64,000 nt of DNA from Vibrio tapetis subsp. tapetis (lineage in GTDB: Bacteria > Pseudomonadota > Gammaproteobacteria > Enterobacterales > Vibrionaceae). A program made the position numbers and the translations under genes. The stretch lies in contig NZ_LT960611.1 of the NCBI RefSeq assembly GCF_900233005.1, positions 1,240,001-1,304,000 on the forward strand. Direction: 5' to 3'. The notes below the pieces were generated by a model, which did no database searches, was not told the origin of the DNA, and saw only the letters and a list, made by a program, of their open reading frames with translations. Each line of letters starts with the position of its first letter. The stretch's first letter is position 1. Of this stretch, positions 18,932 through 26,857 are shown piece after piece.

Positions 18932-19681
18932 CTAACGGCCACCGGCAATATCAATAAAGCTTCCAGTGACATAGGAAGCTTCATCTGACAGCAACCAAGC
19001 AATGGACTCCGCCACTTCCTCAGGCGTGCCACCGCGCTGTAACGGCAATTGTGACGCTAGGCGATTAACCCTATCAGGCTCACCACCATCAGCATGCATC
19101 TCGGTATAAATACAACCGGGTCTTACGCCATTGACTCGAATTCCTGAAGCCGCCAGTTCAAGAGAAAGTCCTTTAGTTAATGAGTCCATTGCACCTTTTG
19201 ATGCCGCGTAATCTACGTATTCAAACGGAGCACCCGTTCTTGACGCCGCCGACGATACATTCACAATCGCACCATAACCGCCCACTTGATGAATAAACGC
19301 TTTTGAGCATAAAAAACAACTCGACACGTTCGTCAGCATCACCTTATTGAAGCGCTCTAAATCCATATCGACCAATGTGGATTGGGTAAACAAAATGCCA
19401 GCATTATTGACCAAGTGTGTAACCCGACCATAGCGTTGTTGTACGGCAGAAAACAATTGTTGTACCTGTTCTTCCACCGAAACGTCAGCTTGAAAGCTAA
19501 ATGCTTCGCCACCTAACTCGAGTATCGAACCCACAACCAAGTCAGCTTGCTCAGCGTTTACCCGATAGTTTACACAAACGGAATAACCTTTAGCGGCGAG
19601 TAGTTTAGACGTAGCGGCTCCGATCCCTCGACCGCCCCCAGTAACAATTGCCACTTTTCTTGTTCGTTCTAAATTTTGCAC
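18932..19681 (-). CDS. SDR family NAD(P)-dependent oxidoreductase
   Basis: 249 residues, the standard length for a classical short-chain dehydrogenase. The cofactor motif VAIVTGGGRGIGAATSKLL (TGxxxGxG) is at residues 10-28, NNAG at about 90, catalytic Ser in NVSSAASRTGAP and the YxxxK motif in YVDYAASKGAMDSL. The C-terminus YVTGSFIDIAGGR is typical. Translation starts at a GTG with GGAAGA upstream. The TGGGRG and the Arg in the Rossmann loop suggest NADP(H) preference, but this is inference. The substrate is unknown. Confidence 0.88.
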   Translation of the reverse strand: MQNLERTRKVAIVTGGGRGIGAATSKLLAAKGYSVCVNYRVNAEQADLVVGSILELGGEAFSFQADVSVEEQVQQLFSAVQQRYGRVTHLVNNAGILFTQSTLVDMDLERFNKVMLTNVSSCFLCSKAFIHQVGGYGAIVNVSSAASRTGAPFEYVDYAASKGAMDSLTKGLSLELAASGIRVNGVRPGCIYTEMHADGGEPDRVNRLASQLPLQRGGTPEEVAESIAWLLSDEASYVTGSFIDIAGGR

Positions 19682-19714
19682 GACTCTTCCTTGATAAACT
19701 GTGGAAGGGCTAGG

Positions 19715-20053
19715 TTACGCCTTTTTGACGTATTTAGCCGTTACCATCATTTCGCCAATACCATCGATCTTACAATCTAACTGGTGGTCTTTTCCTTCAA
19801 CAATACGTCTAATCACACCCTTAGCGCCAATTTTCAATACCTTAGAGCTGCCCTTTATTTTTAAGTCCTTAATAAAAATGACTTTATCTCCCTGCTCCAG
19901 TTTAGCACCGTTCACGTCTTTGATGGCGGCGGCTTCTGCACTTTCTTGCTCTTCAACAGGGTTCCACTCATAAGCACACTCGGGGCAGAGCAAGTTATTT
20001 TGATCTTGATACACGTATTCAGACTGGCAATTTGGACATGGAGGTAAAGACAT
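19715..20053 (-). CDS. yjdM: PhnA/YjdM family zinc-ribbon protein
   Basis: 112 residues when started at 20053 (MSLPPCPNCQSEYVYQDQNNLLC). The N-terminal zinc ribbon has two CxxC pairs (CPNC, CPEC); the C-terminal SH3-like half has LEQGDKVIFIKDLKIKGSS and ends MVTAKYVKKA. Homologues are called PhnA or YjdM, although they do not take part in phosphonate breakdown in E. coli and their function is not established. The open frame extends 12 codons further upstream but only this start fits the family length. Confidence 0.88.
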   Translation of the reverse strand: MSLPPCPNCQSEYVYQDQNNLLCPECAYEWNPVEEQESAEAAAIKDVNGAKLEQGDKVIFIKDLKIKGSSKVLKIGAKGVIRRIVEGKDHQLDCKIDGIGEMMVTAKYVKKA

Positions 20054-20182
20054 ACTTAGACTACTTATTAAGATGAAATTGAAGCCCATGTTAATGACTC
20101 ACCCAGTATTTTGCGAGTAGATTTTTACTTAAGCACTCCAGAGTGAAATTAGATTTTCTCATCTAAATGGACAAAATTAATA

Positions 20183-20197
20183 GGTAATTTAATTACC
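20183..20197. promoter_or_regulatory. Palindrome GGTAATTTAATTACC upstream of the 57-aa ORF
   Basis: Two 7-bp arms around a single central base, lying nine bases before the -35 box of the promoter at 20206. Short AT-rich palindromes of this shape are common regulator binding sites, but I cannot name a regulator. Confidence 0.4.
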
Positions 20198-20205
20198 AAT
20201 TTTAT

Positions 20206-20233
20206 TTGACCTTTGTCACATAACGAGTAAAAT
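20206..20233 (+). promoter_or_regulatory. Sigma-70 promoter of the 57-aa ORF
   Basis: TTGACC (20206-20211) and TAAAAT (20228-20233) are separated by 16 bases, a near-consensus promoter. It predicts a transcript starting near 20240, about 35 bases before the start codon of the small ORF. Confidence 0.65.
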
Positions 20234-20274
20234 TCGCGCAGTATTTTGAAATGTAATTACATAAGGTAGATAAA

Positions 20275-20448
20275 ATGAACTCAGCACTTCTATCAATATT
20301 GGATACTGACAAAGCAACTAAAGAAGTTGAAGAAATCAAGACATCTAAGTCTTCAACCTCATCGCTAGGCGAAATCGCGACCATCGTGGGCATGTACCTA
20401 GCAACTTCTGCGGTTATTGTGTTGCTTTCCCTAACATGGGTTGCATAA
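20275..20448 (+). CDS. Small single-pass membrane protein, 57 residues
   Basis: ATG at 20275 with AAGG eight bases upstream, ending in TAA at 20446. The N-terminal half is charged and Ser/Thr rich (LDTDKATKEVEEIKTSKSSTSS), the C-terminal half is a single hydrophobic helix (IATIVGMYLATSAVIVLLSL) ending TWVA. A good promoter lies upstream and a 16-bp hairpin downstream (20472-20510), so it forms a complete free-standing unit between convergent or unrelated genes. I do not recognise a family. It could be a small regulator of a membrane protein, but that is speculation. Confidence 0.65.
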   Translation: MNSALLSILDTDKATKEVEEIKTSKSSTSSLGEIATIVGMYLATSAVIVLLSLTWVA

Positions 20449-20471
20449 CCAGTTTTTCACGGATTTGAAAA

Positions 20472-20510
20472 TACACGATACTCATTGTCACTATCAATGA
20501 GTATCGTGTA
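20472..20510 (+). terminator. Long hairpin after the 57-aa ORF
   Basis: A perfect 16-bp stem (20472-20487 with 20495-20510) with a seven-base loop, followed a few bases later by TTTTCTTT. Probably a terminator or mRNA-end structure for the small gene; it could also serve the convergent gene at 20550. Confidence 0.65.
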
Positions 20511-20549
20511 ATCGCTTTTCTTTAATCACCAACCGCTTTATTTCTATCT

Positions 20550-21086
20550 TCACTTTGATGCCTTCTTCTCATTCAATCCATGTTGTTTAATCAATCCATT
20601 GAGCTCAGAGATAGAGCGAATGATGTATATAGATTTATTGTTTGCAGAAGCTTCTAACCTTTGCATAAATTCTTGGTTCCAAAAACGCCGACTTAATCTC
20701 AACATTTTATAGCTTTGTAAACTGCCTGTAATAACCGAACTCCCATCTGGCCACCCTTCAGGCTTAACAAACGCCCCTTTTAACAGCCGCTTAGTCACTA
20801 GCCAGTAACTGACGAAATAGGGTAAATCTATATAGATCAGTGTATCAGCCACGTCCAGACGTTGATTAAATGCCCCCAATGGCCCTAATCCATCCATAAT
20901 CCAACGTTCTGAATTAAGCACTTGCTCGTGCAGCTGGTTAAACACTGCTTTATCAACCAGCTGACCGTCTTTTTGATAAACCATCGAATCTAACGGATGT
21001 AATGGCAAGCCTGTTGCGCGAGCGAGTGCTTTACTTAACGTCGATTTACCGCTTCCGGGCTTACCAAATATTGCCACTCTTTTCAT
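20550..21086 (-). CDS. P-loop nucleotide kinase-like protein (AAA/adenylate kinase-like)
   Basis: 178 residues. Walker A VAIFGKPGSGKSTLSKALA at the N-terminus, then LDSMVYQKDGQ, WIMDGLGPLGAFNQRL and ADTLIYIDLPYFVSYWL, the pattern of adenylate-kinase-like proteins often called topology modulation or FlaR-like. A lid-like Arg-rich stretch (RLSRRFWNQEFM) follows. The true substrate is unknown. The ATG has AAGGAGG upstream. A leader ORF and hairpin terminator stand directly in front (21131-21241), so expression may be attenuated. Confidence 0.78.
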   Translation of the reverse strand: MKRVAIFGKPGSGKSTLSKALARATGLPLHPLDSMVYQKDGQLVDKAVFNQLHEQVLNSERWIMDGLGPLGAFNQRLDVADTLIYIDLPYFVSYWLVTKRLLKGAFVKPEGWPDGSSVITGSLQSYKMLRLSRRFWNQEFMQRLEASANNKSIYIIRSISELNGLIKQHGLNEKKASK

Positions 21087-21128
21087 GTAACCTCCTTAGA
21101 GTGAGAACCATCCTCTAACGGTAGAAAT

Positions 21129-21160
21129 GAAAAAACCCACCGTTAAGGGTGGGTTTGAGA
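21129..21160 (-). terminator. Attenuator-type terminator upstream of the kinase-like gene
   Basis: A 9-bp GC-rich stem, AAACCCACC (21133-21141) with GGTGGGTTT (21148-21156), is followed on the minus strand by six U. It lies after the leader ORF and 43 bases before the start codon of the kinase-like gene, so it would stop most transcripts before that gene. Confidence 0.8.
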
Positions 21161-21168
21161 GTTATTGA

Positions 21169-21226
21169 GCACGTCAAATCTCCACCATTCCTAAGGAATG
21201 ATGATAATTCGTGATGGTTGACGTGC
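21169..21226 (-). ncRNA. Structured leader RNA with nested hairpins
   Basis: GCACGTCAA (21226-21218, minus strand) pairs perfectly with TTGACGTGC (21177-21169), enclosing CATTCC/GGAATG (21200-21195 with 21191-21186). The structure covers most of the leader ORF and stands upstream of the terminator at 21133-21156. The GGTGG next to the inner stem could alternatively pair with CCACC of the terminator, as expected for an anti-terminator. Confidence 0.55.
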
Positions 21227-21241
21227 GAAATTCATTAACAT
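21191..21241 (-). CDS. Ile-rich leader peptide (16 codons)
   Basis: ATG at 21241 with AGGA seven bases upstream; the peptide reads MLMNFARQPSRIIIIP and stops. Four successive isoleucine codons (ATT ATC ATC ATT) followed by Pro and a stop resemble the control codons of amino-acid operon leaders such as ilv. A second in-frame ATG lies at 21235. The downstream gene is not an amino-acid biosynthesis gene, which is odd. A TTGACA at about 21269-21274 on the minus strand may be the -35 of its promoter. Confidence 0.55.
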   Translation of the reverse strand: MLMNFARQPSRIIIIP

Positions 21242-21417
21242 GCAACCATCCTGATATAGAGCCTGTATGTTGTCAATTAATTATTGTTCAAAAAACAAAC
21301 AACACGATCCATTCCGGCTAACAGTAGCGAGCCTATGATGTTTGTGTTAGTTTGCTTTTTTACCGCATGCTCTCAATGCTAAGAAGTCTTGAGATAAAGA
21401 CAATCTTTGGCGACACC

Positions 21418-21693
21418 ATGACAACACCTTACATCAATGACATCATCCGTAGCTTTACATCCATTGAGCAAGCGTTGGACTATTTTGACACTGGCTATGA
21501 ACGTCAATTTATCGAACAATATCGCTTACCACTAATGAAGCGGTTTAATGGCTATTTATTACTAGAGCAACCCGATGATTGGTTCTCTGCCCGAAGAGCA
21601 TTAAAAAACGCCTATTGCAAAGTACAGCGCTCACGTCTTTCCAAGCAAACCCGACAAGCATGCCGCGGATGCACGACCTGCCAACGGCGATAA
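21418..21693 (+). CDS. Small NifW-like protein
   Basis: 91 residues from the ATG at 21418 (MTTPYINDIIRSFTSIEQALDYF); the frame is open from 21352 but the family-like region starts here. The middle part YRLPLMKRFNGYLLLEQPDDWFSARRALKNAY resembles the short NifW (nitrogenase-stabilising/protective) family pattern of helix, then RLxxLKRFxxYL, then a second helix. The C-terminus is basic with CRGCTTC, a possible metal-binding pair. No nif gene is in the window, and vibrios mostly lack nitrogenase, so the family name would not describe the function. The start is uncertain because no Shine-Dalgarno is visible. Confidence 0.5.
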   Translation: MTTPYINDIIRSFTSIEQALDYFDTGYERQFIEQYRLPLMKRFNGYLLLEQPDDWFSARRALKNAYCKVQRSRLSKQTRQACRGCTTCQRR

Positions 21694-21701
21694 GTGTGCC
21701 T

Positions 21702-22588
21702 TTATAATAATCCATTACGTTCTTCGGCGGTCGGCACAGATTGCCTTAAGTTATGTTGTAACCATTGAGTAAACTGATTGGCGAGTTCACCAGACACGCT
21801 CTGTTGACTTAGTAACATATAGCGATGACCAGATCGGACAAACCCAAATGGCGCGATTAGATTGCCGCGCTTTAAATCATCCACAATCAGCGGATAGGAT
21901 CCTATCGCGGCGCCGAGCCCATCAACCGCCGCTTGAAAGCAAAAATAGAAATGAGCAAAGGTTTGATTAGCGGTCTCTAATGAAAAATCCACCGAAGCAT
22001 TGGCACACCAATTATGCCACGCTTGCGGCCTAGTTTGGCTATGAAGTAACTTGATTTGGCCTAAATCGCTTTTTACCGATTGCCAATAGTCAAGTGAACA
22101 CACTGGCCCGACCCACTCATCAACAAGCGACGTTTCGCTGTAGTCATGTAAGATTTCAAAATCATCTCGTCTAATCGCCATAGACAATCCGCTCACTCCG
22201 AGGTTTACAGGGCCTCCTGCTGTTGAGAGCCGAACATCGCCGCCAGAACTTAGATGAAAATCAGACAACCTCGGCATTAGCCAACGCATGGTTAACGTCG
22301 GTTCGCACGACACTTCTAAGCTCTGACTTTTCATTTGAACTAGCTTGTTCACGCCTGTATCTAGTGCCTGAAATGCTTGCTCGGTGAATCCTCTTAACAA
22401 CTCGCCTTCTGCCGTTAAACGCACACTTCTTCCGTGCTTACAAACAATGGCTGCGCAAGAAAATGTTCCAATACCTTGATCTGTTTACTTACCGCTCCAT
22501 GAGTAATATTCAACTTATTTGCCGCTTCACTATAACTGGATGACGCCGCCGCTACATGGAAAACGTGGAATGCTTTGAGATGTCTCAC
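21702..22588 (-). pseudogene. LysR family regulator, frameshifted
   Basis: The GTG at 22588 opens a typical LysR helix-turn-helix (RHLKAFHVFHVAAASSSYSEAANKL, then THGAVSKQIKVLEHFLAQPLFV), but the frame breaks near 22437-22442 and ends at a stop soon after. The rest continues in another frame from KHGRSVRLTAEGELLRGF to the stop at 21702, including the effector domain. Adding one base after TTTGT at the break restores a normal ~295-residue protein, so this is a single-base deletion or a sequencing error. Divergent from the LysE-type gene it would be expected to control, which is also broken. Confidence 0.8.
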
Positions 22589-22694
22589 TTGTGAATTTAT
22601 CTCACATTTAATCAGAAGTTATTTCGATTATAGACGTCTTAAATAACCCATACAATATTCCTACATAAGTCATAAAACATCAAATGGAGTACAT

Positions 22695-23311
22695 ATGGAA
22701 CATTTTAGCCTTGCCTTACTCGGCCTTCTAATAGTTATTAGCCCAGGAGCCGATTTCGTTCTCGTGCTCAGAAATAGCATTAACCACGGCAGAACGGTAG
22801 GGTTATGGACAGCGGCAGGAGTGAGTACTGCGATTTGTATCCACATTAGCTATTCAATGTTGGGTATCAGTTACTTAATTTCACAGAATGACTTTCTTTT
22901 TAGTACCATCCGATACTCTGGAGCTGCATATTTGATCTATTTGGGGTGGAAAGGGATCTATACCGCCAGTGCCTCAATGCCCCCCTCAACGAACCGTAAA
23001 GAAAGGGCGAATTCATTGCAGTTTTTCGGGCAAGGATTTTTATGTAATGTCCTCAATCCAAAAACCATGCTTTTCTTCTTAAGTATTTTTAGCCAGGTCA
23101 TTTCTGTCGAAGCTACAAACAATGACACAGCACTGGTGTACGGACTTTATATGGTAGCGCTGCATGGAATATGGTTTTGTATTGTATTGTTGCAATGCTA
23201 TTTACGTCAAACACACTGAAAAAACACCTGCTTCTGGTCAAAAAACGATTGAATCAAGCGTGTGGAGTCGGTTTACTGGTATTTGGTGCCGCACTTGCTA
23301 TTAAGTCGTGA
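22695..23311 (+). pseudogene. LysE/RhtB family amino-acid exporter, frameshifted near the C-terminus
   Basis: ATG at 22695 with TGGAG upstream. Codons 1-165 give a normal LysE-type exporter: MEHFSLALLGLLIVISPGADFVLVLRNSI, several membrane helices and GFLCNVLNPKTMLFFLSIF. Near 23185-23198 the frame shifts, giving an early stop at 23219. The other frame continues with AMLFTSNTLKKHLLLVKKRL and a last helix GLLVFGAALAIKS to a stop at 23311, as expected for a ~205-residue protein. One missing base in the TTGTATTGTATTGTTG stretch explains it. Loss of the last helix would probably inactivate the exporter. Confidence 0.8.
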
Positions 23312-23319
23312 GGCTAATG

Positions 23320-23350
23320 CTATTCAACTTCGATGGGCGCGGTTGAATAG
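23320..23350. terminator. Hairpin after the LysE pseudogene
   Basis: CTATTCAAC (23320-23328) pairs perfectly with GTTGAATAG (23342-23350), loop of 13 bases. There is only a short T run, so it may be a weak terminator. Confidence 0.45.
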
Positions 23351-23423
23351 TTTGTCAGGAGTTAATTCCCACAACACCCACAAAATGCACTGATTTTTTA
23401 GATGAACCGAACCTCTACTCATA

Positions 23424-23909
23424 TTATGGTTGTAGCCACTTATACATAATATAACTATCTACCAAACCCAACCGTCCATGTTTATATGCCTTAGGAATCG
23501 TACCTATAATCGTATAACCCATTTTTTCCCAAAGCTTCACTGCAATGTCATTAGTAGAGACTACGCTATTAAATTGCATCGCTTCGAAACCCAACTCGAT
23601 GGCCACTTGCTGTGAGTGCTCGCACATTCTACGCGCAACCCCTTTACCCCGAGCTTCACTTGATACCATATAGCCACAATTACAGATATGACGGCTCGGC
23701 CCCATCGCATTTGGCTTAATGTAATACGTACCAAGAACCTCGCCGTTTTCTATAAAAGCAAAAGATTTGAGTGGCGATTGACACCAAAGGACATAGGCCT
23801 GTTCTTGAGTCATGTCTGAGTCAAACGCATAAGTTTCTTGAGCCTGAATAACCGAAGAAAATGTTGACCAAAACGAATTGAATTCAGATTTTGTAATTTC
23901 CCTGAACAT
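23424..23909 (-). CDS. GNAT family N-acetyltransferase
   Basis: About 161 residues from the ATG at 23909 (MFREITKSEFNSFWSTF), chosen because AGGAG lies six bases upstream; an ATG at 23924 overlaps that site. The acetyl-CoA binding motif is SEARGKGVARRMCEHSQQVA (about residues 88-107), followed by MQFNSVVSTNDIAVKLWEKMGYTIIGTIPKAY, the classic GNAT C-terminal motif. The acceptor substrate is unknown. Confidence 0.85.
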   Translation of the reverse strand: MFREITKSEFNSFWSTFSSVIQAQETYAFDSDMTQEQAYVLWCQSPLKSFAFIENGEVLGTYYIKPNAMGPSRHICNCGYMVSSEARGKGVARRMCEHSQQVAIELGFEAMQFNSVVSTNDIAVKLWEKMGYTIIGTIPKAYKHGRLGLVDSYIMYKWLQP

Positions 23910-24061
23910 GAAACTCTCCTGCATTCACTCACTGATTTATCCTGTTTCCATTTTGTGTAATGGCGATGTTTATTCAGATTATCAACAAATGATATTCATG
24001 ACGTTAACAAAGGATAATGTCAAAGGCACCAAGGTACTAAATATGGGTTGATTAAGTATTT

Positions 24062-24472
24062 TCAATCGATTGGTGGGATAGCCACACGGCTTGTACACTT
24101 GGCTAACAACCGCTCCCAATCACTCTGGTTTACCTGATGTTTCTCTACTCTCAATCTATGGTAACCCGTTTTTGTAAGTGAAGTGATCTGAATATATTGG
24201 CTCCCTAAAATCCATTTTTTTAATTCTAGATTCGCACGGATTCCGTGAAGCAAAACCTCTTCGCCCTCCCAAACCACATTGCTGTCTCTAGTCCCTCTTG
24301 AAAGCAACGTTACTAAAGTTACAACAATCAAATACGTCGCCGTTGACACTATTGAAATTTCCATATTAAAACCAAGATGAAATATCCAGATTACGGCAAA
24401 ATAAATACAAACAATATGTAAAAGAACTTTCCAGAGCGGTCTATTATCAGCAATTTTTATATCAAGTTTCAT
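24062..24472 (-). CDS. Hypothetical membrane protein, 136 residues
   Basis: I do not recognise the family. The N-terminus (MKLDIKIADNRPLW) leads to two membrane helices at about residues 14-35 (VLLHIVCIYFAVIWIFHLGF) and 40-58 (IVSTATYLIVVTLVTLLS). The rest is a soluble domain of about 75 residues with a beta-rich pattern (EVLLHGIRANLELKKWILG, ITSLTKTGYHRLRVEKHQV), facing the cytoplasm if the loops follow the positive-inside rule. The shape resembles small PH-like or YcxB-like proteins. No operon partner is obvious. Confidence 0.6.
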   Translation of the reverse strand: MKLDIKIADNRPLWKVLLHIVCIYFAVIWIFHLGFNMEISIVSTATYLIVVTLVTLLSRGTRDSNVVWEGEEVLLHGIRANLELKKWILGSQYIQITSLTKTGYHRLRVEKHQVNQSDWERLLAKCTSRVAIPPID

Positions 24473-24839
24473 TTGTCAGACAGGTTCCTACTTGGCAAAT
24501 AATCTAGGGTAAGTTTTTTTAGACACGGATAAATCAACGGCGATCTATTATTCAATATAATGAACGATTGTTCTGCCATCACACTTTTTATCTATCGACT
24601 CTAGCGGGGTCATGATTGCGTTCATCGTCTAAATAATCGCTTCCTGCCAGTAAATCAATATGAACTCATATTAACATATAAAATTATTATCTTTTTACTA
24701 TCAATACTTAATCAACAACAAAAACATGACACATACCTACGTTTAGGTTATCTGAACGATGGTTTCATTATTTCATGACTTACTAAACACAGTTTTAGAG
24801 GTATCATTGTCTTCTTATAAAAATTCTACTGTACATTAC
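24473..24839. other. Intergenic region upstream of the YeiH-like gene
   Basis: AT-rich gap. The stretch 24759-24839 is open in the frame of the exporter gene, but I judge it non-coding because it shows no helix or family pattern. No convincing promoter, RNA or operator is visible. Confidence 0.4.
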
Positions 24840-25781
24840 ATGCGCATACTTAATACCGATTATTTAACGATCAAAAACATACCTTTTTTTATTGCTGCTG
24901 CATTTTGTTTTACTCCATGGGCATCCTCCCCGACCGCTTTAGTTCTTGGCTTCTTATTGGCTAATTTAGGCTTCGTTCCATCCAACGTTCCGTTAAGCCA
25001 AATCACGAAAAAACTGCTCGCCTACTCTATTGTTGGGCTTGGTTTTGGAATCCAGCTGGATCAAGCTATCGCGGTAACGAGTGACGGTATTGGAATTATC
25101 TTAACCACGATCATCGGGACATTACTGTTCGGCTGGTTTCTAACCAAGAAAATGGGGATAGAGCAAAAAACGGGATATTTGATTTCTGCAGGAACGTCAA
25201 TTTGTGGGGGCAGCGCCATCGCCGCTGTTTCACCTGCAATAAAGGCAAATGACGAGCAAATGGGGTTGGCACTTGCCACTATATTCGTGCTGAATTCGGT
25301 TGCCTTGTTTATCTTTCCAGTCATTGGATTTGCTTTGGGCCTCGATCAGCACACATTTGGAACTTGGGCGGCCATCGCAATTCATGACACATCGTCAGTG
25401 GTTGGTGCGGCTTCGGCCTACGGTGAAGAAGCCTTAAAAACCGCGACGACGTTAAAGTTAGCTCGTGCTTTATGGATTGTACCTGTCGCCTTTGTGAGTT
25501 CGATTATCTTTAGCTCTGGTAGCAAGAAAATCACGATACCCTATTTCATTTTGTTCTATTGCGCAGCCATCTTATTCAGTGACGCACTGCCTCAATGTAG
25601 CGACATTTATAACGGTATATTCTCGGTATCAAAACAAGCATTAGTGCTGTGTTTATTCTTCATCGGCTGCAATATTTCGGTGAGTAAAGTCCGCTCTGCT
25701 GGACCAAAACCGTTAGTCTTCGGGGTGACATTGTGGGTGCTGATTTCATGCTTATCTTTAGGATGGTTAACTCTGGTTTAA
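24840..25781 (+). CDS. YeiH family putative sulfate exporter
   Basis: About 313 residues from the ATG at 24840, with nine to ten predicted membrane helices and the family signatures [22 protein letters not shown] and [18 protein letters not shown]. This family (UPF0324/YeiH) is annotated as putative sulfate exporter; transport has not been widely proven. In E. coli yeiH is controlled by the LysR regulator YeiE and linked to cysteine metabolism, but here no regulator is adjacent. The start lacks a clear Shine-Dalgarno, and an upstream in-frame ATG at 24759 cannot be fully excluded. Confidence 0.8.
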   Translation: MRILNTDYLTIKNIPFFIAAAFCFTPWASSPTALVLGFLLANLGFVPSNVPLSQITKKLLAYSIVGLGFGIQLDQAIAVTSDGIGIILTTIIGTLLFGWFLTKKMGIEQKTGYLISAGTSICGGSAIAAVSPAIKANDEQMGLALATIFVLNSVALFIFPVIGFALGLDQHTFGTWAAIAIHDTSSVVGAASAYGEEALKTATTLKLARALWIVPVAFVSSIIFSSGSKKITIPYFILFYCAAILFSDALPQCSDIYNGIFSVSKQALVLCLFFIGCNISVSKVRSAGPKPLVFGVTLWVLISCLSLGWLTLV

Positions 25782-25815
25782 TCTAGCCAAAGCTAATCTT
25801 ACTAACCTAGCAACC

Positions 25816-25995
25816 TTACAGTTTTACAGAATCAGTGCGCTTAAGTTGACTTTGCTTACGCGCACTTTTGATTTGATAGGCAGTCAGTACCAAAGCGACA
25901 AACGCGGCTAGCTCTGCAATTGACCGTAATAGCCCTTCTGTGTTTAGAGCTACCACCAGCATGATAACCGTTAACAGTATTCCGATCCCTTTCAT
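25816..25995 (-). CDS. Small two-helix membrane protein, 59 residues
   Basis: ATG at 25995 preceded by AGAGGC. The protein is MKGIGILLTVIMLVVALN, a short loop NTEGLLRS, then IAELAAFVALVLTAYQI and a basic tail KSARKQSQLKRTDSVKL. Two helices with a positively charged C-terminus suggest an inner-membrane hairpin. I do not recognise a family. It lies downstream of the broken cpaC gene on the same strand, across the probable deletion point of the tad locus, so it may be an old neighbour of that locus or a recent one. Confidence 0.5.
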   Translation of the reverse strand: MKGIGILLTVIMLVVALNTEGLLRSIAELAAFVALVLTAYQIKSARKQSQLKRTDSVKL

Positions 25996-26070
25996 AAAAT
26001 GCCTCTAATTCCATTCCTAGAAAAAGATTATCTAGTAGTAAGGAGGAAACATAAATTCAGTTTGGCTCTA

Positions 26071-26730
26071 TTAAAGTCTGAAAGGGAATATGGGGCGGAA
26101 GGTGGAGGCATGGGTCGTTTTATTCAAAACCAAACCTTGCTTATATCCGCCAATACCAGCGCCACGCCCTACCGAAGCCTTTTCAGCACCAGCACCATCA
26201 CCGGTCGGCATTGGTGCCCCATCGCTACCAACTTGTTGAAGCGCTTGTTGAACAAATTCATTGGTGATCGCAAGCGCCTGAGCCGCTGTCGCTGCATCGG
26301 GTACGCTTCCAAATAACATGACACCACCGCCATAAGCTCGCACACCAATATTCGCTTGAGGGAATTCGCGCTTTAACGTAGGCCGCAAACCCGACAGATC
26401 ATAGCCAACTCGAACATTCGCTGAATAAACCTGTTTACCCTTGTCATCCAACACAAATAAACTCGACGACCCCGGTTTTCGGCCAAATACGATCAGTGTT
26501 TTGTCGCTAGATGCCTGAAAGCTGGCGATGCTCGGATCGGCAATGAAAACGGTATTCGCTGCTTGCTGTAAGGTGATGATCTTTGCTGACCCTAAATATA
26601 AATTAAGGGTCTGTTTTGCTGACGATATGTGCGCGGCATGTGCTTGAAATACAGGTACTATGGCAAAAAATGACAAAGCAAACCCTGTTAGCCAACGCTT
26701 TAATGCTTGGCCAACGACATGTTGTTTCAT
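26071..26730 (-). pseudogene. cpaC: Tad pilus secretin CpaC/RcpA, truncated
   Basis: 219 residues of an expected 450-500. A signal peptide (ALKRWLTGFALSFFAIVPVFQAHA) is followed by the pilus/secretin N-terminal domain (LNLYLGSAKIITLQQAANTVFIADPSIASFQ, KPGSSSLFVLDDKG) and a BON-like stretch (RAYGGGVMLFGSVPDAATAAQALAI). After a Gly-rich linker the sequence ends abruptly in KTTHASTFRPIFPFRL, with no secretin domain. The usual following genes (tadZ, tadA, tadB, tadC and others) are absent, so the 3' part of the locus appears deleted, with the junction around 26090-26140. Confidence 0.75.
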
Positions 26731-26857
26731 TGTGTTTTCCCTAATGTTTAATCGGCTAGAACTTCAACACCGCTGTCAGCAATGCTTAAGTTTCGACGCT
26801 TTATGCCATGCATTAACACCATACTTGGTGATGCAATCGGAGATTTGAAGTGCTCGG

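Noticed and set aside
24759..24839. In-frame extension of the YeiH-like gene to an ATG at 24759
   Set aside because: The extra 27 residues have no family pattern, and the exporter family begins near the ATG at 24840. No ribosome-binding site supports either start, so the shorter one is kept with reduced confidence.
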